NCBI GenBank assembly: GCA_036337945.1
Contig: JAYZDF010000030.1
Location: 12,743 to 76,742 of the forward strand
From: JAYZDF01 sp036337945
GTDB taxonomy: Bacteria; Myxococcota; Kuafuiibacteriia; Kuafuiibacteriales; Kuafuiibacteriaceae
Direction of reading: 5' to 3'
Length of the DNA stretch: 64,000 nt
The notes under the pieces are model-generated. The model had not been told where the DNA came from. It saw nothing but the letters and a program-made list of their open reading frames with translations, and made no database searches. Positions 34,431-41,985 of the stretch are shown here, piece after piece (position 1 is the stretch's first letter; each line of letters opens with the position of its first letter). The translations under genes were made by a program, and so were the position numbers.

Positions 34431-35873
34431 ATGAAAATGGACTACCCAAATGAAGAAGTGACGAAGGTTCACGAGCAGAATAAGGTTTGGCCGATCATTC
34501 TATGTTTATGGGGTTTGCTATTTGTATTCACTGCGTATGACACCGCTGCGGTTCGCGACCAAACTCAGAAAAGCGAGTTCTTGGCAGAAAATAAAGGTGT
34601 TGAAAATGTCCTCGACTTGTCGAATCGGTTCGGTGAACTGACAGGCCTAACCAAGGTTCGAAATATTCTGGCTCAGGTCAGGGGTGGTCTCAATGAATCA
34701 TACTTAGCGTTCCGCTCGCCTGCAGATGAGAGCGAAACGACAGCTCCAGAAGTTGTAGAAAAACCACCGCAGGCAGAAGCCAAACCCAGTTCCGTCAACG
34801 AACAACCGGAAATACAGCACCGAATGATCAAGCCTAAAAGGCGAGTGCTTATCGTTGGAGCATCATCTATCCAATTTGCCATTGGAACAGCGTTGGAAAA
34901 ACAGATTCCCACATATGAAGGCGTAAAAGTTCGCCGTTTTGGAAAACTGGCATCAGGCTTATCACGCCCTGACTTTTTCGATTGGCCCGCTCAAATCCGA
35001 AAATTATTAAAGGAATTCAAGCCAGACCTTATGATTGCTAATTTCGGAGGGAATGGCGCTCAAGGTATCCCACTCGGAAAACGAAAGAGTGCTAAGTTCA
35101 AAACACCGCAGTGGGATCAGGCTTATACAGAGCGTGTTCATGAGATTATCGATATGGCTCATGAGGCTGGAGCAGACGTAGCGTTTCTAGGTATGCCAAA
35201 CATGCGTTCGAACAAGTTTGCGAAAAAAATGCAGTACCTGAATCGTGTGCAGAAACAAGCTGCAGAAAAGAGGGGCGCGGTTTGGGTTTCGTCTTGGGCG
35301 TGGACGTCGGATAGCAAAGGCAAGTACAGGAAATCGATCAAGCTTGGTAAGAAGCGCGGCCTCATGCGCACGAGCGATGGGATTCATTATTCAAAGCTTG
35401 GCGCTAAATTTGTAGTAGGAAACATGCTTGCTCAATTAGAATCCAAATATTCCTGGTCGAGACCAAACGAGCCCGTCGTCTTTACCCACCAATTCGTCAG
35501 AACTACCACGACTACAGTACTGACCTTTAGAGAATACCGCGCCCAATTGGTACTTCCTGAAAATGGTCTCCGTGTTTGGCTTGAATTCAAGACCGACGAA
35601 GAGGCGTCTGAGACCTGCTTCAAACCAACGGAAACCGAACTTAAGCAGTTTGCGAAATCGGTAGGAGCTGGCGTGTTTGTGGCTGCAAATTGCGCTTCAC
35701 CGTTCGGTTCGGATTTCAGTTTTGCAAAGGCGAAGGCTCGCCTGTTTGAGGGACTGAAACTTTCTGACGATCAAGCGATGACTCGAGAGGTCGTAACCTC
35801 AGCTGACGAGTGGAACGCGCTGAAGCAAAAAATGAGGCCTACAAGACCAGCGACTGTTTCACCGCAGCCTTGA
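34431..35873 (+). CDS. membrane-anchored SGNH (DUF459-like) protein, partner of MBOAT
   Basis: A 480-residue protein with one N-terminal membrane helix (IILCLWGLLFVFTAYDT), a Pro/Glu linker (about 95-125), and an SGNH-type domain at about 130-330. Block I reads VLIVGASSIQFAIG with the nucleophile serine, the Asn block reads IANFGGNG, and the Asp/His block reads SDGIHYSKLGAKFV. The domain is therefore catalytically complete and faces the periplasm. About 130 residues after it are unassigned. It resembles proteins of the DUF459 group. Coupled behind the MBOAT gene, it most likely receives the acyl group and transfers it to a surface glycan; that role is inferred from the gene pair. Confidence 0.8.
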   Translation: MKMDYPNEEVTKVHEQNKVWPIILCLWGLLFVFTAYDTAAVRDQTQKSEFLAENKGVENVLDLSNRFGELTGLTKVRNILAQVRGGLNESYLAFRSPADESETTAPEVVEKPPQAEAKPSSVNEQPEIQHRMIKPKRRVLIVGASSIQFAIGTALEKQIPTYEGVKVRRFGKLASGLSRPDFFDWPAQIRKLLKEFKPDLMIANFGGNGAQGIPLGKRKSAKFKTPQWDQAYTERVHEIIDMAHEAGADVAFLGMPNMRSNKFAKKMQYLNRVQKQAAEKRGAVWVSSWAWTSDSKGKYRKSIKLGKKRGLMRTSDGIHYSKLGAKFVVGNMLAQLESKYSWSRPNEPVVFTHQFVRTTTTTVLTFREYRAQLVLPENGLRVWLEFKTDEEASETCFKPTETELKQFAKSVGAGVFVAANCASPFGSDFSFAKAKARLFEGLKLSDDQAMTREVVTSADEWNALKQKMRPTRPATVSPQP

Positions 35874-36002
35874 TGTACGGGTTATTTCCGTCGTCAGCCT
35901 GATGTAGGCTAGTGTGGTTAGTAACTGCGTTTATCGGTCAACTTACGGTCTTTGCAGAGATCCCGTGGACATGGCCGGCCCAGTTATGTGACTTTGCGAA
36001 CG

Positions 36003-38042
36003 ATGAAAAACAGCACTTTGCGCGGTCTTTTTGTAAGCCTATCAGTAGCAGGTTTACTAGCTTGCTCCGGTACAACAACGGAAAGATCTACTCAGCGGGA
36101 TAACACAAATCAAACGCCGATGTTGAGCGTACAATCTATCGCTCTAAGGATTCAGAACCAGGTCTTAGCCATCGGCTCGCAAACTGCCGTTGAACTATTC
36201 GCAAAATATGAAAATGGTGACTCTCGAAAGATTGAGTCTGGGGCGACATGGGTATCATCAAGCCCTGGCATTGCGACCGTGGACACAGCGGGTGTGTTGA
36301 CAGCTGTAGCCCAAGGTCAAGCAACTATTTCGGTCACATTTCAAGGTCAAACCTCTTCACTGGAGATCACTGTGACCGCGAGCCAATCGCCGTTGGTGGC
36401 AATTCTCTTGTCCCCTGATAGCGGTGAGGTCGAGGCAGGAAAACAACTGAGCTTTACTGCAAAAGGTGTTTATGGGGATGGGATGCAATATGACATTACC
36501 CAATCTGTGATCTGGAGTTCGAGTAACACCGCGGTCGCTTCAGTGGATATGAGCGGGGTAGTCACAGGTGTTGCAGCTGGGAGTGTATCCATTGGTGCAT
36601 CAGTGTCGAATGTCCAGGGGATGACTACGCTCACTGTAATTCCGAAAAAAGAACTCGTTTCTATAAAGATTTCATCGCCGAATACGACTGTTTTTCTCAA
36701 TGAATCTTTGCAATTGTCGCTGATTGCAACATACAACGATCAATCAACTCGAAATGTTGCAACGGAAGCTCAGTGGTCTTCAGATGCACCATCAGTTCTC
36801 TCCGTTGACTCGTCAGGTAAGGTTTCAGGTTTGGCGCTTGGACCAGCTATTGTTTCAGCAACTTTCGAAGGACAATCGGCCACGTTTTCAATTTCAGTCG
36901 CAGACGGCCCGACCGTTACTCGACTGAACGTATCACCTACAAACCTCAATCTTAGCCTCGGTAGCGGTCAGCAGCTAACGGTGACTGCTATGCTCAGTGA
37001 TGGGTCTTCGGAGGACGCAACGGGTATGGCGACTTACCAGTCGTCTGCTCCAGCAATAATGACTGTTTCTGCTTCCGGTTTGGTTGAGGCCGTCGCAGAA
37101 GGTTCAGCGCAAATCACGATCTCCTACCGCAGTCAGTCCATTGTTGTGAACGGCACAGCGTCCGCTTGTGCGTATCCCAGCGCGGGAAGTCAAATCCAGC
37201 TCTCTAGTGTCATGCCCAACGTGAGCTGGCCAAACGCCCACGATGAACAAGGGAATCAATTTGCGTTTTCTATGCAGGACTTTTTGTGTGGAGCCGAATA
37301 TTCTCAATATACTTCGATTCACTTCCTGGTTACTGCAGAATGGTGCCCATACTGCCCCGATTATCTCCGCTCAGTGAATGACCAGACATCTCAGATTGAG
37401 GCAGCAGGTGGAAAGATCGTGTATGTTGAAGTGGAGACCAACAATCGCACTCCAGCCTCTAGTAGCCAGGCACACGCGCTCATCAATCGTTATCAAATCA
37501 ATAACCCGAGCCTACGCGTTGGAGATGGAGACACCCAGCCTACAGCGATGGTATTTGGTAATGCGGTCCGTGCTTTCCCAAGTATGTTCGTGGTCCGAAA
37601 AAGCGACATGACTGTGGTTGCGAACAGCACAAGCCAAAGTCACTTATCAATCGCTCAGCAAATCTCTGGTAATGGTCCAATGCCAAATTGTTCTGCCTCA
37701 GATGAAGAGTCTTATGAGCCTAATGATTCACAAATGACGGCCGCAACGATTACTACGGGTGTGAGCTTTGATGGTGGTATTTGTACGCCCAGTAATTTGG
37801 ATTGGTACTTGGTCGATCACGCGGGTCGCTGGACGATGGATGTCACGTTCACACATGCGACTGGAGACCTCGATGTATACGTATTCCCGGAGGCGAATTT
37901 TGACCCGAATAACCCCTCAGCGGCGGGTGAATCATACGATGATAACGAGCAGGTTTCCTCTACAGGCCGCTCATTTGTAGTGATTGCTGGCTATCAGGGT
38001 GCAACTACGCCATATCGCCTTCAATTGACGGCAACGCCGTAG
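36003..38042 (+). CDS. lipoprotein with four Big_2 domains, thioredoxin-like domain and PPC domain
   Basis: A 679-residue lipoprotein: the signal ends LSVAGLLACSG. Four bacterial Ig-like group 2 repeats of about 85 residues follow (about 35-375), each ending in a WSSS-P-x-ATVD-xxGxVxxV-x-GxAxIxV-type core. Next is a thioredoxin-like domain (about 390-560) with the active-site motif AEWCPYCPDYL. The C-terminal about 110 residues (EPNDSQMTAATI, then DLDVYVFPEANF) form a pre-peptidase C-terminal (PPC) domain. The start at 36003 (ATG) places the signal peptide at the N-terminus; the open frame extends 51 bases upstream but only adds a non-signal peptide. A surface thiol-active protein is implied. 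The CPYC is flanked by disulphide-capable cysteines in PNCSAS and GGICTP. Confidence 0.85.
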   Translation: MKNSTLRGLFVSLSVAGLLACSGTTTERSTQRDNTNQTPMLSVQSIALRIQNQVLAIGSQTAVELFAKYENGDSRKIESGATWVSSSPGIATVDTAGVLTAVAQGQATISVTFQGQTSSLEITVTASQSPLVAILLSPDSGEVEAGKQLSFTAKGVYGDGMQYDITQSVIWSSSNTAVASVDMSGVVTGVAAGSVSIGASVSNVQGMTTLTVIPKKELVSIKISSPNTTVFLNESLQLSLIATYNDQSTRNVATEAQWSSDAPSVLSVDSSGKVSGLALGPAIVSATFEGQSATFSISVADGPTVTRLNVSPTNLNLSLGSGQQLTVTAMLSDGSSEDATGMATYQSSAPAIMTVSASGLVEAVAEGSAQITISYRSQSIVVNGTASACAYPSAGSQIQLSSVMPNVSWPNAHDEQGNQFAFSMQDFLCGAEYSQYTSIHFLVTAEWCPYCPDYLRSVNDQTSQIEAAGGKIVYVEVETNNRTPASSSQAHALINRYQINNPSLRVGDGDTQPTAMVFGNAVRAFPSMFVVRKSDMTVVANSTSQSHLSIAQQISGNGPMPNCSASDEESYEPNDSQMTAATITTGVSFDGGICTPSNLDWYLVDHAGRWTMDVTFTHATGDLDVYVFPEANFDPNNPSAAGESYDDNEQVSSTGRSFVVIAGYQGATTPYRLQLTATP

Positions 38043-38106
38043 TCAACGGAACAACAACTCCAATCTTATGGACTAATCCTTGCGGAAGGAATGCTTTCGG
38101 TCCAGG

Positions 38107-38634
38107 ATGGTCGTAGTGAAAAACACGAGCCAAAATACCGTCTCTTTGCTGTGGACGGGATTGCTCCTCGTTTCTATGGCGGCGTGCGGGCCAGTCCCTG
38201 AGGCATTACTGCTCAATCGTCTCGACCGCGCCGTATCCATAGACGTCTACGGACCCATCGAATCGCTTACAGGTTCTTGTGAGATCGACTTCAGAGACCG
38301 TTTTTGCGAAGAGGAGTTTGTTCCTCTGAGCATAATCGAGCTTCAGGAAGCAGAGCAGCGTACATTTACTATGTCTGATGAAATTACCGAGAACCGCTGC
38401 ACGAACGTACTTTGGCTTCGCTTGATTTCGGTTGGTAGCGTAGGGCCAGTCACCGAGGTCGGGACGCTTTTGCAATTACCAACCCAGGCTGAAGTTGAGG
38501 TTGGGCCTGGCTATTATCACACAGCGGCATTTCCTGGCGTAAGTCTTCGAATCGACGAGGTCGGAACCGATGATGCCAATCAAGGTTTTGCGCCCAAAAA
38601 GTGCGCTGAATTGGGACGAGAGGCTCGCCGATGA
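38107..38634 (+). CDS. small lipoprotein of unknown function
   Basis: A 175-residue protein with a lipoprotein signal (LLWTGLLLVSMAACG) and a beta-rich body containing a CEIDFRDRFCEEEF cysteine pair and a late KKCAEL cysteine. I recognise no family. The ATG at 38107 is chosen because the signal peptide then starts close to the N-terminus; a TTG at 38080 and GTG at 38116 are alternatives. Its stop overlaps the start of the next gene as ATGA, so the two are coupled. Confidence 0.65.
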   Translation: MVVVKNTSQNTVSLLWTGLLLVSMAACGPVPEALLLNRLDRAVSIDVYGPIESLTGSCEIDFRDRFCEEEFVPLSIIELQEAEQRTFTMSDEITENRCTNVLWLRLISVGSVGPVTEVGTLLQLPTQAEVEVGPGYYHTAAFPGVSLRIDEVGTDDANQGFAPKKCAELGREARR

Positions 38635-39419
38635 GCGTCGTAGAAATCACAGATAAGGACCGTGTTACGGCGTTGTTGGCCCCCCACAAGCTAGAGCTAC
38701 TCGAGGCTCTCGATGAGAACATTCTCGGTATTGATGGCATCGTGAGTGTTTTTTGCCAGGAAGAAGAGCATCCGGCGAATATGGTCGTTGTTCGGTGGGC
38801 ACAGGGCTCTATGGGGCTAAGAAATATTGCGCACGTTTTCGCTCGAAAACTGACAGACCTTGAAGACGTGATTAGCGCTGTTCCAACACTCAATGCGCAA
38901 TACGATGCCTGGGTGCCATTTTGGGCATCGCCTGCGCTCGGGGCAAAATTTCAAGCAGAAGTGCAGGGCGCCGTTGCCTTGTACCGCACGGATGAGAAAA
39001 GGCTGACTCAGTCGCCTGTGACCCGACAATGTGTGTCGGTAGAAGATGATCGGCTGGTGAAACCTATGTTCCGTAAACTGGCCGACGATAGTCCAGCCTA
39101 TGCATTGCCGCTCAAAGATAAACTTGCGTCCGTGGCAGTGGTCACTCATCTGAGAGAGCAACACGCTCGAATACAAGTCTATACTGTCGACGACTATCGA
39201 GGACGAGGTTTTGGACGAGGGGTACTCACTGCGTTGACCGACGAACTACTCGCGATGAAGATTGTGCCGACCATTGTGGTCGACCTCAGTAATGAGGCTG
39301 CAGTTCGAATGGTCGAGGCGGCGGGGTACTACCAGGCCGCGTCATATCTCAAGACACAGCTCGTCCCTCTTACCCACGTGGCGGCACCAGGATCGCTCGT
39401 TCAGCTGGGGAAAAAATGA
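38631..39419 (+). CDS. GNAT-family acetyltransferase
   Basis: A 262-residue protein. The C-terminal half holds the acetyl-CoA-binding motif of GNAT enzymes: VYTVDDYRGRGFGRGVLTAL (about 180-199, R-G-x-G-x-G) followed by a helix and VVDLSNEAAVRMVEAAGYY, the usual motif B with tyrosine. The N-terminal 130 residues are not assigned. Substrate unknown. It overlaps both neighbours by ATGA, making a tight three-gene unit of lipoprotein, acetyltransferase and YHS protein. Confidence 0.85.
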   Translation: MSVVEITDKDRVTALLAPHKLELLEALDENILGIDGIVSVFCQEEEHPANMVVVRWAQGSMGLRNIAHVFARKLTDLEDVISAVPTLNAQYDAWVPFWASPALGAKFQAEVQGAVALYRTDEKRLTQSPVTRQCVSVEDDRLVKPMFRKLADDSPAYALPLKDKLASVAVVTHLREQHARIQVYTVDDYRGRGFGRGVLTALTDELLAMKIVPTIVVDLSNEAAVRMVEAAGYYQAASYLKTQLVPLTHVAAPGSLVQLGKK

Positions 39420-39709
39420 ATAAGAAAGTTATCATTGCTGTTGCCGCATTGCTGGTCGTCGGAGGAGGAGCAGGTGCATACTTCTTTCTTGCGGGAGACT
39501 CACCAAAGGAGGGCCCTCGAGCAAAGGTAGGGTATATAGAACCGCCTGAAGATGGTGTGACCGTCACCGACCCAGTATCAAAGACGACCTGCAAAAAGAC
39601 CTTCTCTACTCGATCTGCTGTTTATGAGCAGAAGACCTACTACTTTTGCTGTGCTCATTGTCCTTCGGCATTTGTGGTCGACGCAGCCAAATACAGTGAC
39701 CCAATTTAG
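39416..39709 (+). CDS. small membrane-anchored YHS/TRASH-type metal-binding protein
   Basis: A 97-residue protein: an N-terminal membrane helix (VIIAVAALLVVGGGAGAYFFL) then, after a short linker, a YHS-like domain. The core is DPVSKTTCKKTF, then YEQKTYYFCCAHCPSAF, then VDAAKY. In YHS/TRASH domains the cysteines near FC and HC bind heavy metals such as copper. Here there is a third cysteine in TTCKKTF at the place of the usual CGM. It is predicted to sit in the periplasm. It could be a metal sensor or carrier. Coupled by ATGA to the acetyltransferase. Confidence 0.72.
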   Translation: MNKKVIIAVAALLVVGGGAGAYFFLAGDSPKEGPRAKVGYIEPPEDGVTVTDPVSKTTCKKTFSTRSAVYEQKTYYFCCAHCPSAFVVDAAKYSDPI

Positions 39710-39714
39710 AATGT

Positions 39715-39759
39715 ATAGTGCGCATTCCACGACGCAGTGCGAAAAATTTTACGCACTAT
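39715..39759. promoter_or_regulatory. candidate activator-binding palindromes (upstream of sigma-54 promoter)
   Basis: AGTGCG occurs at 39717-39722 and 39736-39741, and its complement CGCACT at 39752-39757. The last two form a near-perfect 22-bp palindrome around an A/T core, and ATAGTGCG (39715-39722) also pairs with CGCACTAT (39752-39759). The palindrome centre is about 109 bp upstream of the predicted start of transcription at about 39855, which is the usual distance for enhancer sites of sigma-54 activators. Confidence 0.45.
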
Positions 39760-39828
39760 GAACTGCGAATTAAGGGATACTGTGACGAAAGTGTGTCAAA
39801 ATTGCGACAGTTAACAGTATGACGCAAG

Positions 39829-39845
39829 TTGGCAAATGAATTGCT
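39829..39845 (+). promoter_or_regulatory. candidate sigma-54 (RpoN) promoter for lipid kinase operon
   Basis: TTGGCA, six bases, then TTGCT gives the invariant GG at -24 and GC at -12 with exactly ten bases between them. This matches the consensus except at the C that follows TGGCA. Transcription would begin about 12 bases after GC, near 39855, ahead of the ATG at 39882. The position in an intergenic gap makes chance less likely. Palindromes upstream support it. Confidence 0.6.
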
Positions 39846-39856
39846 ATAACGCATGC

Positions 39857-39873
39857 CGCCGCCACGCGCGGCG
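39857..39873 (+). promoter_or_regulatory. leader hairpin before lipid kinase
   Basis: CGCCGC (39857-39862) and GCGGCG (39868-39873) form a strong 6-bp stem over a 5-base loop, 8 bp before the ATG at 39882. No ribosome-binding site lies between stem and start, so the hairpin may influence initiation. It would lie at the extreme 5' end of a transcript from the sigma-54 promoter. Confidence 0.35.
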
Positions 39874-39881
39874 CGATTATT

Positions 39882-40967
39882 ATGCTGGTAAGTCCTAGTT
39901 TTTATTCTGATAATGAACAACCGAATCTGTCGTTTCCTGAGAGCGGATTACGTCCTGCAGCACGCACTGCTGTTGTACTGAACGCTAACGCGAAACGAGT
40001 CACGGAGAGCGTTCGCGCCTCCTTCGCAGAAATTGTCCCTGCTCAAGACCTCTTCTTCTCGACGTCTTTGGAACACTCAGAGCACATTGCCGACACCATC
40101 ATTTCGCGTCGGTACGACACTGTTTTGGCGGGTGGCGGTGACGGGACAATTGTCAATGTTCTCAACAGTTTGATCGCTGCAGCAGAAAAGGCCAGTGTAG
40201 GGCTTTACCGCCCAACCCTGCCGGATATTGGAATCCTTCGACTCGGAACCGGTAATGGCTTGGGCTACGCGACCAATGCTGGGCGCCCGCTGACTGACAC
40301 TCGCAACGTCTTAGCCGGCCGAGGTCCTCGTGCGCGGCCTCTGCAATTGATGGAAGACACCAGCTCGAACACCGTATTCCCCTTTGCCAGTGTTGGCTAT
40401 GATGCTCAGCTTCTGAATGATTACGTGCGAACGTGTAAGCTCACCGGTTCGAACGCAATGAGCGAGAAACTTATGAAAAGCGTTGCGGGCTATTTCTTCG
40501 CTCTAGGGACAAGAACCATTCCTCAACAGCTATTTCAACAAACTCCGAACATTCGAGTCGTGGCAGAAGGCCGTTGCAGTCGAATCGATCTTGAGACTGA
40601 CGAAGAAATTCCACTTGAGTCCGATTCTCTCCTGTTCGACGGTGTCGCTCGATGTGTCGCGATGGGAACAATTCCGTTTTACGGCTACAAGATGAAGGTT
40701 TTCCCGTTTGCACAAAGACGCACTGACCGTTTCCACCTTCGAATCTCCACGGCGTCTATTTCTTACCTTCTTTCGCACCTGCCCGGAATCTGGAACGGGT
40801 CACTTCGCAGTGACAAGTTTATCGATTTCCTCGTTGAAGGAGTTCGTCTAGAGAGCGATGAGCCAATGCCATACCAGATTGGTGGCGATGCGGCTGGTTA
40901 TCGAAAAGAACTCGAAGTTCGACTTTCTGAGAGAAGTTTTCGAGTTCTTGATGGCCACCTAACCTGA
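39882..40967 (+). CDS. diacylglycerol/sphingosine-kinase-like lipid kinase
   Basis: A 361-residue protein of the DAGK catalytic family (YegS/BmrU/LCB5 type), which phosphorylates a lipid hydroxyl with ATP. The nucleotide-binding loop AGGGDGTIVNVLN lies at about 83-96, followed by the GILRLGTGNGLGYA block at about 112-126. The C-terminal half (beta-rich lobe) holds the usual DSLLFDGVARCVAMG and PYQIGGDA segments. The exact lipid is unknown. It starts at ATG 39882 behind a candidate sigma-54 promoter and is the first gene of a three-gene run with RluA and a surface lipoprotein. Confidence 0.87.
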   Translation: MLVSPSFYSDNEQPNLSFPESGLRPAARTAVVLNANAKRVTESVRASFAEIVPAQDLFFSTSLEHSEHIADTIISRRYDTVLAGGGDGTIVNVLNSLIAAAEKASVGLYRPTLPDIGILRLGTGNGLGYATNAGRPLTDTRNVLAGRGPRARPLQLMEDTSSNTVFPFASVGYDAQLLNDYVRTCKLTGSNAMSEKLMKSVAGYFFALGTRTIPQQLFQQTPNIRVVAEGRCSRIDLETDEEIPLESDSLLFDGVARCVAMGTIPFYGYKMKVFPFAQRRTDRFHLRISTASISYLLSHLPGIWNGSLRSDKFIDFLVEGVRLESDEPMPYQIGGDAAGYRKELEVRLSERSFRVLDGHLT

Positions 40968-40976
40968 AACGGTTAG
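40959..40976 (+). promoter_or_regulatory. intercistronic hairpin with stop codon in the loop
   Basis: CTAACC (40959-40964) pairs with GGTTAG (40971-40976); the TGA stop of the lipid kinase gene (40965-40967) lies in the six-base loop. There is no T-run, so it is not an intrinsic terminator. It could tune expression of the following TTG-started gene. Confidence 0.3.
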
Positions 40977-40986
40977 ACTGTCATTA

Positions 40987-41985
40987 TTGACGTCTGAAGA
41001 AGTCGACATACCATTTGAAGTTTTTTCCAACGAGCACGGTTGGCGGGCTGACGTGTTTCTTTCGCGTCGGATCAAACGGATGTCTCGTAATACAGCAGCA
41101 GACGTTATCAAGAATGGCCAGCTTCGCCGAGAGGATGGGGCGCTCATTGAAAAGCCTAGTTACAGAGTGCGAGAAGGTGACCTTTTCCTCATGCGTCGAA
41201 AAAAACTGCGAGAGGCACCAACCGACGATATTCAGATCCCAGTCATTTATGAAGATGACGATGTGCTGGTTGTAAATAAACCAGGAGGCCTAGTCGTCCA
41301 CCCGACCGCATCTGCGTATCATCGTACGCTGATTCGTATTCTTCGTGAACGCCGACCAGACCATTACCTTACTCTGTCTCACAGACTTGATAAAGAAACT
41401 TCGGGTCTGATGTTTCTCGCGAGGAACCTGGAGTCTGACACCGCCATTAAGGAAGACTTTGCCCACCGCCGAATAAGTAAGGCTTATTTGGCCATCGTCA
41501 TTGGTGTAGTAGACGACGATGAGTTCGTAATCGATCAGCCAATGCGGGCGATGCCAGAGAGTGTTTCCTCATGCATGATGGAGGTGGGTGGTGAGGGCGC
41601 GGTCCCTGCCGTGACCGAGGTTACGGTTATTTCCCGCGGTAAACAATGTACACTTGTCGAAGCTCGTCCAAAAACAGGAAGGCAGCACCAGATTCGTGTT
41701 CATCTCGCAACTGTGGGTCACCCGATCATCGGGGATAAGTTATATCTTGGAGGAGAAGATTTTTTCCTGCGATCATTGGGCGGTCGGATGGCGAATGAAG
41801 ACCTGATCGGCGCGATTGGTCACTGGCGCCAAGCCTTGCATGCCTGGAGAGTAAGTGTGACTCATCCTCGCAGTAAAGAGCCTCTCACTGTTCATGCCCC
41901 GCTTCCCCCCGATTTACTCGGACTTTGCGACCAATTCGGCTTGTCAGTACCTGCGGCAGCCGACCAAAATGGAGACTCAAAATGA
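40987..41985 (+). CDS. RluA-family pseudouridine synthase
   Basis: A 332-residue RNA-modifying enzyme. An N-terminal S4 RNA-binding domain (about 10-70, RADVFLSRRIKRMSRNTAAD) precedes the catalytic domain with SHRLDKETSGLMFLARN (about 128-145), the aspartate of HRLD being the nucleophile. Further blocks VVNKPGGLVVHP and TGRQHQIRVHLATVGHPIIG confirm the RluA/RluC/RluD group. It makes pseudouridine in rRNA, probably 23S, but the target position cannot be told from sequence. The start is TTG with no clear ribosome-binding site. Its stop overlaps the ATG of the next gene. Confidence 0.92.
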   Translation: MTSEEVDIPFEVFSNEHGWRADVFLSRRIKRMSRNTAADVIKNGQLRREDGALIEKPSYRVREGDLFLMRRKKLREAPTDDIQIPVIYEDDDVLVVNKPGGLVVHPTASAYHRTLIRILRERRPDHYLTLSHRLDKETSGLMFLARNLESDTAIKEDFAHRRISKAYLAIVIGVVDDDEFVIDQPMRAMPESVSSCMMEVGGEGAVPAVTEVTVISRGKQCTLVEARPKTGRQHQIRVHLATVGHPIIGDKLYLGGEDFFLRSLGGRMANEDLIGAIGHWRQALHAWRVSVTHPRSKEPLTVHAPLPPDLLGLCDQFGLSVPAAADQNGDSK

